This document shows positions 1-11,271 of a stretch of DNA of 64,000 nt, one piece after another. Position numbers and translations under genes: made by a program. The stretch's first letter is position 1. Each line of letters opens with the position of its first letter. The stretch spans positions 2,175,001 to 2,239,000 of the forward strand of contig CM073549.1 of the NCBI GenBank assembly GCA_037074615.1, read 5' to 3'. This stretch comes from Leucaena leucocephala. Lineage: Eukaryota; Streptophyta; Magnoliopsida; Fabales; Fabaceae. The notes below the pieces were generated by a model. It had not been told where the DNA came from, made no database searches, and was given only the letters and a program-made list of their open reading frames with translations.

Positions 1-80
1 TAAAATTTTCCCAAATCGAAGTTTGGGCCAAAAGCCCTTTTAAAACCGCGATTTAAGGCTTTACCAAACATGCCCTTAAT
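1..80. mobile_element. End fragment of a Harbinger/Tourist-like MITE
   Basis: The first 80 bases match the right end of the longer elements at 39380-39885 and 50830-51379: an 'aaaagcccttttaaaacc' segment is followed by a terminal ccaaacatgccc. Only one end lies in the window, so length and target duplication cannot be seen. Confidence 0.6.
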
Positions 81-552
81 ATGTTTTAACAAAAGAATAA
101 CCTCTTATTTCCGTGCTAATCTTAAAAAGGAAAAAATCAACCTCCATAACGTCCACACCAAATTCTCGTAATGACGCTCGAAATAAATTTTTGATCCGGT
201 AAGGATTCTCAAAAATAGCATTGTGGGGTCCATCTAAATACCATCCTCCATCTCTACCGCCATCCTTCTAGGAATAGCCGTTTCCAAATTCTCCATTTCC
301 TATTGCCTCTTCTTCGATTTCCTCACCATCCCTTCCTTCTCTCCCATGCGCACCAACCTCTTTTCTCTCACCACTCCATACCCAAAGTTTTGAACTTTTC
401 TTCGCCTACCTCCTTCCCTTTCCTCGAAATCATCGTATAAATCTTCCACATTGTATTCACCTACCACTTAAAGCCCCAGCCTTTACAACTCCCTTCTTGA
501 GTCTTCTCATTCGCTGAACAAAATTTCAGTTCATTAGGTGTGCACCTTAACC
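81..552 (+). promoter_or_regulatory. Upstream region and 5' leader of GPT
   Basis: Non-coding stretch between the MITE end and the GPT start codon. A TATAAAT at 436-442 lies about 115 bases before the ATG and is a plausible TATA box. The stretch from about 240 to 500 is pyrimidine-rich, as is common in plant 5' leaders. I see no other motif I can defend. Confidence 0.45.
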
Positions 553-2740
553 ATGAACTCTGCAATTAGGTGTGCACCTTGTTCGCCTCTGAGCTTCTCT
601 GCTTTCTCAAGCAGAAAGCCTTCTGTTGGAACCACTCAATCTTTTTACACGTTAACCGCAAGAGAAAATGCTCAACCCAGTTCAAATCTCTCTGTTTCTT
701 CTCATAAACCTCTTTACATCTCATCCACTGAGAATTTCTCGTTGGTGGCTAAACCCAGAAAGAGGGGTTTAGAGTGTGAGGCCTATGAGGCTGATAAGTC
801 ACGACCAATTGAGATTAGTGTTGATGAAGAGGCTCGTGTTCAGGCGGCTCAGAAGCTCAAAATTAGTTTGTATTTCGCGACCTGGTGGGCTTTGAATGTT
901 GTCTTCAATATTTACAACAAGAAGGTTTTGAATGCTTTTCCTTATCCATGGCTCACTTCCACTCTTTCATTGGCTGCTGGTTCGCTCATGATGTTAATTT
1001 CATGGGCCACGAGAATTGCTGAAGCCCCCAAAGTCAATTTAGATTTTTGGAAGGCCCTCTTTCCTGTAAGCAAATCTATGTCAACTTGTTTATAGTTTTC
1101 CTGTGTAATCTAAATTGGTTTCATATTTGATGTGTGCTGGATACATTGAGACATAACAAGATCCGAATGATATGATTCTGTATTAATAGATGCATAACAG
1201 GAAGTCTAGCAAATTATTTATGGTTTGAATGGGAATCAAAGAATAAGAATTGAGAATGAGATTAATACTGCAGAATCTCTTGAGATCATGTGTAGCAAAC
1301 TTTGATTAGGAGATGGGATAGGATTTGTTTTTATGCATATTTCTGACAATAATCACCGAACTAATTTGGTTTTCCAGGTTGCTGTGGCTCACACGATTGG
1401 GCATGTTGCCGCAACTGTGAGCATGTCGAAAGTTGCAGTATCATTCACCCACATCATCAAGAGTGGAGAACCTGCTTTTAGTGTCCTGGTTTCAAGGTTC
1501 TTGCTTGGAGAATCATTCCCTATGCCAGTGTACCTATCACTTCTCCCAATTATTGGTGGTTGTGCTCTTGCTGCTGTGACAGAACTCAATTTTAATATGA
1601 TTGGTAAGAGCATGTACTCTAATATAGTCACTTGCAGATCATGATCTTCTTTAATGTTAGAGGGTACTATAATAGAGACTGAAAGGGTTCTATTCATATG
1701 ACATGTTTGTCCTTAAGCACTACATGTTTTTCATGTTTTAGTGTTGATATTGGTATCTTCTCTGTTTCTCACAGTGGACAGTTTGGTTAGGAAGTTGAAA
1801 ATGTTAAAAAATCCACTAATTAGACAACTTTACATCATGTTTTCAGGGTTCATGGGAGCTATGATATCAAATTTGGCATTTGTCTTCCGGAACATATTCT
1901 CAAAGAGAGGGATGAAGGGGATGTCTGTTAGTGGAATGAACTATTATGCTTGTCTTTCTATGATGTCTCTGCTAATCCTCACGCCTTTTGCCATCGCTGT
2001 GGAGGGCCCACAGATGTGGGCTGCTGGCTGGCAAACTGCTATCTCTCAGATTGGTCCCAATTTTGTATGGTAAGTATGTATGCTAATCTGCCATCATCTT
2101 TGTTTTTTTGTATTGGTGGAATTTCATTTTATCTTTAGCTTTTGGTATGCCCTTCTGTTGGCCTAATGGCCTAAACTGCACTTTGTTGATAAGAAATGCA
2201 TAATCTAGTTGGATGGAAAATATTCACTTGATCTGTGAGAAGTAGATACTGATGAAATCTTCATCATCATTGACAGCAATTTTCATTGCTGGCCAATGTT
2301 AGGCTTCATGGTTTTCTTCCTCTTATGTTTAACTAACTAACGATCTGGCTTGAAAATTTCATAGGTGGGTGGCTGCCCAGAGTATCTTCTACCACTTGTA
2401 CAACCAAGTATCTTACATGTCGCTCGATCAGATTTCCCCATTAACGTTTAGTATAGGCAACACAATGAAGAGAATTTCAGTTATCGTCTCCTCCATTATT
2501 ATCTTCCGTACGCCAGTCCAACCCGTCAATGCCCTTGGGGCAGCCATTGCCATTCTTGGTACCTTCATCTATTCACAGGTGCATTCTTGTCTGCTTTATT
2601 GTTTTGAGTTCTCAGTTATTATACTATGTTTCTCTGTTTGTGAAGTTGTCTGGTTTTCAGTTAGTGTTGGTTAACACTATATAACAATAACATAACTAAT
2701 AACAAGTTCCTTTGGATCGTGTGAACAGGCTAAACAGTAA
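553..2740 (+). CDS. GPT: Plastid glucose-6-phosphate/phosphate translocator
   Basis: Inner-envelope antiporter that imports glucose 6-phosphate into plastids in exchange for phosphate, feeding starch synthesis and the oxidative pentose phosphate pathway. Predicted exons are 553-1065, 1378-1603, 1847-2069, 2365-2578 and 2729-2740. They join in frame to 395 aa, the usual family length. Residues 1 to about 100 form a Ser/Thr-rich, basic plastid transit peptide. The rest carries the triose-phosphate translocator fold, with family-typical stretches such as AVAHTIGHVAATVSMSKVAV (exon 2), SVSGMNYYACLS (exon 3) and SYMSLDQISPLTFSIGN (exon 4), ending in SQAKQ. An in-frame GTG at 538 lies upstream, but the first ATG is 553 (MNSAIRC). 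GPT1 and GPT2 traits are mixed (IIIFRTP is GPT2-like, the AKQ end GPT1-like), so I do not choose between paralogues. Confidence 0.93.
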
Positions 2741-4600
2741 GAAATACTTTGGGAGCTATGATTCTTGGTTATACGAGTGTGTGTTACAAGTTCGTGTGCC
2801 TCTATAGGTCAGTCTATGTTTTGTAGAACGCGATTACTTAAATTTTCAAGATATGTGCCACACCTGATGAAGGATGAGCTATGACTGAAGCTGTGTAAGA
2901 AAGACAAATGAAGTTATTGAGCTAGAATGTGTTGTGGCGGGTGGGACATGAAGCTGGTGTTTTTTCCCGTAATTATAGCATTTGTAATCAACATTTTGAT
3001 ATCGTTGATTGATTTCATCGTGTAGAGGATTTTTCTTTCTTCAATTCTTTTGAATTTTGATCATTGGAAATTTTTTATAACTTCAATTTTAAAGAGTACT
3101 TAGAAGATACTTAAATATTCCTCACTAAGGTAGGATTTGATGCATTTATTGATAGGAATTTTTTTAATCTTCATTAATATATGATGCTAACCAGAATTAA
3201 CTAAATGTAGTTAATTAGAACAAGGGTTAAAATATAAAGAACAGTGGCTGGAATAGTATAGAGTTGAGGAATAATTTTGGCTAAGTTTTTTTTTTTCGTT
3301 ACAAAAAAATTGTATGTAAGCCCGGTACCAGTTCCCTACTAAAATCAAGGCACAACCTCAGGACTCAGAGAGCGTTTACAGTAGACTTATGAGATCGCCT
3401 ACTAAAAGAGCTCTTACGACGGCAGTAAAAATCAAACTTACATCGTTATAAGATACGAGTCTGTTTCTTATAATCTATGCTAACAAAATATATTAGTTTT
3501 TTTTTTCTGCTAAGAGGAGATCATATTCTGAGATAGTGTATTCAAATACTGGTGTGATTAGCCTTCTTTACGTAAAAAAAAAAAAATTAGTGTGTTATTA
3601 GTAAAAAGAGTATAAAGAGTATGAATATGAATTCTTTATTCATATACTACTAACGCTGTTCTTTTAGATTTATTTCACTTGCTAAATTTATTTTCCAATA
3701 TTTCTTTTTTATATCACTTGACTTTGAGAAGTTTACTAATTTTTGCTTAAAAAAAAAAGAAGTTTACTAATTCCTATGGTCAGGAAATTTTCTTTTTAAC
3801 TTTTTAATATAAATTGGCTTTTGTTAAAAAAGTATAAGGATATAGTTTGTGCAGAATTGATTTTTATAAAAATTAAATAGCTTTTTTATAACATGCTAAA
3901 ATTTTAAAAGAACAAAAAGTCATTAGCGCATCAGATTCGATTGAATTCAATTGTCTCGCAATTTTTCAATGCCGTTTTTGTATGGTGTTTGACTAAACTA
4001 AATAAAAGTTGAAAAAAATCATCATATAAATGTAAGATTGATTTTTAATAAAATAATTTTAAATATTTACACACGCATAACTTCTTCAAAAATATATTAA
4101 AACAAATAAATTTTACTTCAATAACATTTTATCAACTTCTAACTAACGCAATTAAATGATAAATATAGATAAGTTCTTAAAACTTTGCCAATCATAGTTA
4201 AAAAATTAGTTTTCTTACACAATAAAATTAGTAAGTTTTTTTTTTAACCAAACAAATTAGTAAGGTTAACTTAAGCTTATTTTTTATTTTTTATGCAATA
4301 AAAATATTATAAGGTTAACTTCCGTCTATTTTTGGAAAACACAAAGTCAAGATAACAACTTAAGACTATCAAACCAAAAAAAATATGATTGGTGCTCCAT
4401 CATGAACTTTGGTTTTGTTGTATTTTTCGTTTTACATTTGATTAATAGAAGGTAAGAAAATTAAATAAAAAATATCAAAAAAATTTATATTTACAATTTA
4501 CTAATTAAATGTATATATTTATAAGTCAAATAAATTATTTTATATCTAATTTTCTCATCAGAAATAGATCGATGGCCCAAAGAAGTGTCTGATTCTCTCT
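2741..4600. other. Intergenic: GPT 3' region and AT-rich DNA
   Basis: The first 300 or so bases are probably GPT 3' UTR. The remainder is AT-rich with poly-A/T runs and no coding signal. A vaguely repeat-like segment is present at 3290-3450, but I could not pair it with another copy in the window. Confidence 0.5.
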
Positions 4601-4608
4601 CTAGTACA

Positions 4609-4616
4609 TATATAAG
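4609..4616 (+). promoter_or_regulatory. Candidate TATA box of beta-glucosidase A
   Basis: TATATAAG lies 46 bases before the ATG at 4662. Position and sequence fit a plant TATA element. This is inference only. Confidence 0.4.
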
Positions 4617-4661
4617 AGATGTCAAGTTTGAAAAAAATGGATAGTGGGAAGAAAGAGAGGA

Positions 4662-7600
4662 ATGATGGAGCGGGGTTGGTATAAGAAAGGTCAACTATTG
4701 CAAATGGTACTGTGTCTTCTTCATCATCTCCAGATTTGTTCAGCTGTTTCTAATGGATCTTCCTTTCCCCCCGGTTTCCTCTTCGGCACTGCTTCTTCTT
4801 CTTACCAGGTTCCTTCTTCTTCTTCTTCTGGTCCATTCATTTAATAATGGGAATGTGGGCATATAGTATGAAGGAGGCTACTTGGATGATGGTAAAGGAC
4901 TCAACAACTGGGATGTCTTCTCTCACCTCCCTGGTTTACTTTCCTCTCACTCTGCTTCCTCTTCATCATCATCATCATTATCATCATCTTCTATTCCTTC
5001 ATTTGAATCATCTAACCTTTAAGTAATTAGATTAGAGTAGATAATTATCTGTGGTTGGTAGCAGGAAGTATAAGGGATGGAAGCAATGCTGACGTTACTG
5101 TTGATCAGTACCATCGCTATCTGGTAGGCGTCTTCATTTAGATTACATGCTATACTACTAATATCTGCCGTTGATTGGTTCTTCTTGATATATCATATAT
5201 ATTCCTTTTTAAACAAGTATTTAATTGAATATAATTCAAATTCTAAATCTGTCTGTGTTGAAACTTTTCTTTTCGACTGAGGATAAAACAGGAGGATGTA
5301 GATTTGATGGAAGATATCAAAATCAACAGCTACAGGTTTTCAATTTCATGGGCAAGAATATTACCGAGTATGCTCCTCTCTGCTCTCACGCACTTCAGGG
5401 GGCAAAAAGAAAACAGAAGAAACTATTCCCAGCTTTCATTGCTGTGTATTAACCCTAATGAACCTTAGAAACATACTTTAATTTTCATTCTTTTTTAATG
5501 ACTGTAAACAGAAGGAAGATTTGGTAAAGTGAACTTGCCAGGTATCAACTACTACAACAATCTCATCGATGCTCTCCTCCTTAAAGGTTTGATTTTCATG
5601 TCTATGTGGCATCCCAGTTGGCGTCCAAAGTGGCATCCTTGGTGGCATGCCATGTCGTCAAATCATCCAAGAGGAGGAAAGCCAGAGTGAAGAGATTTGT
5701 AGTCAAGAGGCTTCAATATGATTATAGCCTCATGAACATAAACTCTTCACTTTCGCTTTCATCCACTTGGACGATTTGATGACATGGCGTGCCATCTAGG
5801 ATACCACTTTGGACGCCACATAGGTTCATATTTTCTTCTCAATTTCCCTCTCCTTTCTTCAGATATAACACCATAATTTCTCTGACCTTGTCTTATTCTT
5901 CAAACTTTGCTAAAAAATCAAAGGTATTAAGCCATTAGTAACAGTTTCACACTTTGACTACCCTCAAGAACTTGAGGATAGATATGGAGGTTGGCTTAGT
6001 CCCCAATCCCAGTAAGTTAGCCATAAATATGGGATTGTGTTTTGGTCATTTTCTCTTGTAGGTCACTGATAACATAGTATTCTGAGATTTTGACGTTGTT
6101 GCAGGGAAGATTTTCAGTACTTTGCAGAAGTGTGTTTTAGATCGTTTGGGGGCAGAGTGAAGTACTGGGTGACCTTCAATGAGCCAAATCTTTGGGTCCC
6201 ACTTGCTTATCGCAAAGGAATCTTCCCACCAAATCGTTGCTCTGTCCCATTTGGGAATTGCAGTGTAGGAGATTCAGAGAAGGAGCCCTTTGTAGCTGCC
6301 CATAATATCATCCTAGCTCATGGTGCTGCAGTGCATACTTATAAAACCAAATACCAGGTTGACACTGAAACACAAATTGATCTTGATTGCCTTGTCCGAA
6401 CATATATATTCTTCTTATCTTATTTATAAGATACTTTCAACATGTTTCATTGGAACTAAAAAAAACTTAAACCCCATTAATTATACCTTAATATTTAATA
6501 GTTTGCTAACTTGACCTATATTTAATATACTGAAAAGTCCAAAAAAATCACAATTTGCAGAACACTAGATTAGAAGTAAAATTATATAATCATATGATAA
6601 ATTTAATGAGGCAGCTTATTTATATTAAGGACAAAAAAAAGTACTCTCTCTCTCCCCTATAAATAGGACCTGAGCCGTATAAGTTAGGATACTAGGTTTA
6701 CATGTCAAAGAAAGTAAGATGAACTGTTATTAATGGCATATCCAGAAGGAGCAAGGAGGGCAAATAGGCTTTGTGTTACACTGTGACTGGTTTGAGCCTT
6801 TCAGCAATTCAGAAGCAGACAAATTTGTTGCTGAAAGAGCACTAACATTCACCATCAATTGGTAAATTTCCCCCACAAATGATTTTTTTTTTGTCTATAT
6901 AAAACACAAAAGGCACCAGATATTTTGATACTTGATTACTCTGCAACGCAGGTTCTTGGACCCTATTCTTTATGGAAAATACCCAGAAGAGATGGAGAAG
7001 GAACTGGGAAACACATTACCCAGATTTTTCCCGAAAGACAGAGAGAAACTAATAAGGAACGGATTGGATTTCATTGGCATCAATCATTATGCAAGTTACT
7101 ATGCCCGAGACTGCATCTCTTCACTTTGTAAACCTGGGGAAGGAGGCTCAATATCAGAAGGTTCATATTCTCGAACTGCACTAAAAAATGGCGTCCCCAT
7201 GGGAGAACTTGTGAGTACACAGCAAAATTTGATTGCTTTAATCTAACAATATCTTTAATCATCTGCATTAATTTGTTTTTTCCTTGTCATAATACAGACA
7301 CCTTTGGAATGGTTAAGTGTTTATCCACCAGGCATGGAGAAAATGATTACCTATTTCAAAGACAGATATAACAACACTCCAATCATCATTACAGAAAATG
7401 GTAAGAAGAACATGCTATTCCTCCAGTCCTAAAGTTAGTTAACTTTTTTGGATAGTTTAAAGAAGCCAAATAAATCAGTTAATTATAACTTAATATACTA
7501 ATTTAGGTAGATTAAGGGATATATAATATAAATGCGTCTTTAAGAGATTAAATTTAATCATAATTAACGGATTTATTTAGTTTTCTTAATCTATTTAAAA

Positions 7601-8160
7601 AAATTAATTTTTATATTAAGGACTAGATCAAAGGAAGTAATTAAGTTCTTCAATCAACTTTCTCTGCAATATTTGTGACAATCCAAACGTGTTTTGTAGG
7701 GTATGGAGAACTCAAAGATCCAAGTAAGACCCAAGAAGAATATCTCAATGATGTTACAAGAATTAAATACATCGAGGGTCACTTGAACTATGTTTTGGCA
7801 GCAATAAGGTAATAACACATAAAATGAAATTAAATGTATGGATCCCTAAAGCATATAGGTATTGACACAAAGTTATATATCAGGAAAGGAGCAGATGTGA
7901 GGGGTTACTTTGCATGGTCCTTGTTGGACAACTTCGAGTGGTTATATGGATATGAAGTGAGATTTGGACTGTACCATGTTGATTTCGTTACCCTGAAGAG
8001 AACTCCAAGACTATCAGCAAGCTGGTACAAGCAATTCATTTCAAAGCATAAAGCACGCAGCATTGTGAAGGGAAATAATGGAGAAAGGAAGAGAAAGTTC
8101 AAGGACAGCACCAAAATCAGAAAGCAAGAGGCAGAGCCCTTGAAGATAAGCTTTGAGTAA
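4662..8160 (+). CDS. BGLU: GH1 beta-glucosidase A (BGLU45/46/47 type), intact
   Basis: Secreted family 1 glycoside hydrolase. The closest type I recognise is the monolignol glucoside (coniferin-like) glucosidase clade BGLU45-47, so a cell-wall or lignification role is likely but inferred. Exons: 4662-4808, 4867-4933, 5065-5123, 5292-5367, 5512-5586, 5924-6011, 6105-6357, 6746-6861, 6952-7210, 7298-7400, 7700-7808 and 7884-8160. They join in frame to 542 aa. A hydrophobic signal peptide precedes FLFGTASSSYQ. The acid/base Glu is in TFNEPN (exon 7), the nucleophile Glu in ITENG (end of exon 10), and the glucone-binding WSLLDNFEW in exon 12. Two adjacent ATGs (4662, 4665) could start it; an upstream in-frame GTG is disregarded. 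The tail after about residue 510 is basic and poorly conserved. Exon sizes match gene B almost exactly. Confidence 0.9.
5604..5823. mobile_element. Foldback MITE-like long hairpin in intron 5 of beta-glucosidase A
   Basis: A roughly 220-bp imperfect palindrome. The outer arms (ctatgtggc... and ...gccacatag) pair over about 58 bases with few mismatches. Pairing continues inward through the aggaaagccagagtgaagag segment (about 5677-5696) and its complement near 5737-5755, to a short gaggct/agcctc loop. The left arm has a 12-base internal duplication. It is probably a non-autonomous DNA transposon. I found no convincing target duplication. Confidence 0.6.
6465..6680. repeat. Stowaway-like AT-rich repeat in intron 7 of beta-glucosidase A
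   Basis: The right edge reads cctataaataggacctgagccg, and the body resembles the repeat at 14905-15150, which also ends in tgtaaataggaccagaggaa. Probably a degraded MITE; the boundaries are approximate. Confidence 0.35.
7415..7645. repeat. Stowaway-like MITE in intron 10 of beta-glucosidase A
   Basis: Begins with cctccagtcctaaagttagtt and ends with attaaggactagatcaaaggaag, an imperfect inverted repeat. The interior contains the same aaataaatcagttaattata phrase as the element at 35390-35630, so the two belong to one family. Confidence 0.5.
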
Positions 8161-9381
8161 TTTTTTGTCATATTGGTCAATGCCCCTTTCTCCAAGGACA
8201 GCCGAAGATGTTACTTCTCTGAAAAATTCTTAGATAGACTCGTCTGGGGCCCACTAAAACTTTTGTAAACTAAGTCTACTTAAGGATTTCTCATTGTTAT
8301 TGGCAAGGATTAGTTGAATTCTCAGATATCAATAGGACCAAAAAGTGTTTGAGACAGACAGCTACCTCCGACTATCAGATATCCGACAGTTTTACTCATA
8401 ACAATATACTCCCTCTCATCCTGTACATAAGTAACATTCTAGGGCATGTTCTGTATATAAAGGAACACTCTTCTTCGTGTTTATCTAAAACTTTAATTCA
8501 CTTTTTTAATTTTTACCCCCAATTATTACATGTTTTCCTCATTTCTTTTTCTACCAATTTTCTCTCATTCATTATCTTATTACTAGTAAATTATATTATT
8601 TATTTATCAATTATTTCAGGTAAAATAATTGATGCCCACAGTAATGGGGACATTGAGGTTAAATTATCGATCCGGTTGAAGTCACTTTCGAACACAGTTT
8701 TAAGCTTTCCTTTTTCTTAATTTCTTCTTTTTCATGATTTTGTAATATCTTAACGTATACGTATAATTTAATTGTAAGGACTTTGTGTTATCATTGTGGA
8801 TTGAACAAAATCAAAGATTCGATTTTAATTATTTTCCCCCCTCTTACGCTAGTTTGCTATAAAATGCCAACTTCGTCAGCATTGCCTTATAGGAACCTAA
8901 TGGAAGCTTTTCTCCTCGAAATTTAAATTAAATTTGAGTAAAATACAATATTCTTTTAGGAAGAAATTATAGAAATACCTCATCTTTTTTTTAAACATAC
9001 TCTTCAATCCAACTTTCAATAATACTTAAAAATTACTAGTATTATTTAACTATACCGGTCCGCTCCAAACACCATTGCTTTCTAAGAAAAGCATTAATAT
9101 ATTGTATACAAAAAAGAAAAAACAGCATAAATATATAAATAATACGGTTTATTTTCAATATCTTACATAATATATATGATAGAAAACGTGAGTTATTGAT
9201 AATTTTGTCAACCAAGATGTCTACCTCACCACCTTAGAAAAATAATGTGATATGATGTGATTTGCACGCAAAAACAAAGCCCTCTAATTGTCTTGTTAGT
9301 TAAGAGAGAACTATAGATAATGAAGCAGCCTTATATTGTTACTCACCCACAATAGCGAGAAGAAGAAGAAGAAGGGCATTC
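8161..9381. other. Intergenic between beta-glucosidases A and B
   Basis: Contains the A 3' region, a MITE-like segment at 8408-8480 (ctccctctcatcctgtacat), the exon-3 relic at 8619-8663 and then AT-rich sequence. The final 100 bases, with a GAA-rich leader, are the likely 5' UTR of gene B. Confidence 0.5.
8619..8663 (+). pseudogene. Isolated GH1 exon-3 relic between genes A and B
   Basis: After a pyrimidine tract and a cag acceptor, the sequence encodes KIIDAHSNGDIEV, closely matching exon 3 of gene B at 10208 (KIIDASNGDVAV). It has a 3-base insertion and then diverges. No neighbouring exon 2 or 4 is recognisable within 500 bases. I read it as the last trace of another tandem beta-glucosidase copy. 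Confidence 0.65.
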
Positions 9382-9529
9382 ATGGCGATCTGGAAATTGC
9401 AGAAGACAAGATTACTGCTTCTGCTGATACTGTTACTTCCTCAGCTTTCATCAAATCACAGCGTAGTAATCGCTCTTTCTTCTTTGCCCTCCAACTTTCT
9501 CTTTGGCACTGCTTCTTCTTCTTACCAGG

Positions 9530-9576
<47 letters not shown>

Positions 9577-11221
9577 GTTTCACTGATCTGAACAAGCTTC
9601 TGTATGGAGGATTCAAGTTGTCAATTAATCGTCAAATCCTGTTTAACAGTATGAAGGAGCATACTTGAGTGATGGCAAGGGACTCAGCAACTGGGATGTC
9701 TTTTCTCACATTCCAGGTTGATGCTACAAATGAAATACTCTTGAAACATAACACAATCTATATTCATTCATTCATTAAATCACTCCATGAACCTCCTGTT
9801 GGAGGTATTAAACCGATATTGTTGGTTAAGATCTTATCTTAGTTAAGATCACAATTAGGAGACTCTGTATAAAGCATCCTATTATAATTAATACGTTGAC
9901 GGTGTGAAGGATGATGGTTGAATTCTTCATGTAAGAGGGATCTTAACATAGGTCCTCACCTTACGAGGCTTAAGAGTTTAGAGTAAATCACCTTTAGAAG
10001 GTCGGTTATTTGTTTCATTATAAACATTATTGATTCTTTATTAATGACATTCTTTTTTCCTTTTCTTTTTTTTGCGGATATTCATTCTTGCTTATTTCAT
10101 GATCCTCTTTCGATCAAAGACCTCAACTAATTTGTCTTATTTTTCAAGCTTAAGCTTTTTATCATCATCATCATTATTATTAATTATTTAATTCTGAATT
10201 ATTGCAGGCAAAATAATTGATGCCAGTAATGGGGACGTTGCAGTTGACCATTACCATCGCTACCTGGTATGATCATTACTGTACAACTCATGTTTGTGTG
10301 TAATGCTTCATTCATGTGCCTGCCAATCTCATGCACATTTTTTTCTTTTAAAATGAAACATATATACTCTCTCCTCATATTATTAATATAAGAGAATAAT
10401 ATGAGCTAGTTAACTAATTTATATATATTAAAAAAGTTAAATAAATCAGTTAATCATAACAAATATAACATAAATCATAACAAATATAACATAATCTTTC
10501 CTATAGTACTTCCGTATAATATTAGATTATATATTAGTTTATATTTTAGGTAAATTAGTTTTAAAAAAATGATACTACCTCTGGTCTTTAATATGAGATC
10601 TACTTTACTAATATGGAGAAACTAAAAAAATTAGTTAAGTTAATTATTTGTGATGATTATGTGTTAGTTTTCTTAAAATACACTTTAATCATATGCATTT
10701 TGAACTATCCTTGATAAAAACTCCCTTAATATATATAATCATATAGAGATAATTTGAGAAAAAATTATAATTTTGAGAGATAAAGTAGATAAGGATCTTA
10801 TAATTATGACTAAATCAAACTCTCCATCTAACTCTTATAATTAGGACCTATGTGAGTAAATATTAGATATAAAATAAATTAAAATCCTAAATTTAGAGTT
10901 AAATTTAATTCTCCAACTATCTCTTAAGGACGTGAAGTAGTAATATATATATATATATATATATCCAATTATTTTCCAAGTGACAACATATAATTGCTAT
11001 TCGGCTGGGGTAAGTGGAGTGGTTCAGGATTGTCTTGCTTTGTTCGAATCTTTTAGACATTTTATTATAAGATAGTGTATATTTGCACTTTACAGGCTAT
11101 GTATAATTATGTTTATAGTAAAAAAAATGAGAGATCTTCTTTTCCTTTAATTATTTCTTTTTCTTCTATAGGCATCAGAATCCCGTATAATAAATTCGTC
11201 ATACACATATCTTTAGAAAGA

Positions 11222-11271
<50 letters not shown>

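Noticed and set aside
9380..9616. Minus-strand frame opposite beta-glucosidase B exon 1 with RERERERE
   Set aside because: Produced by the CT microsatellite read backwards.
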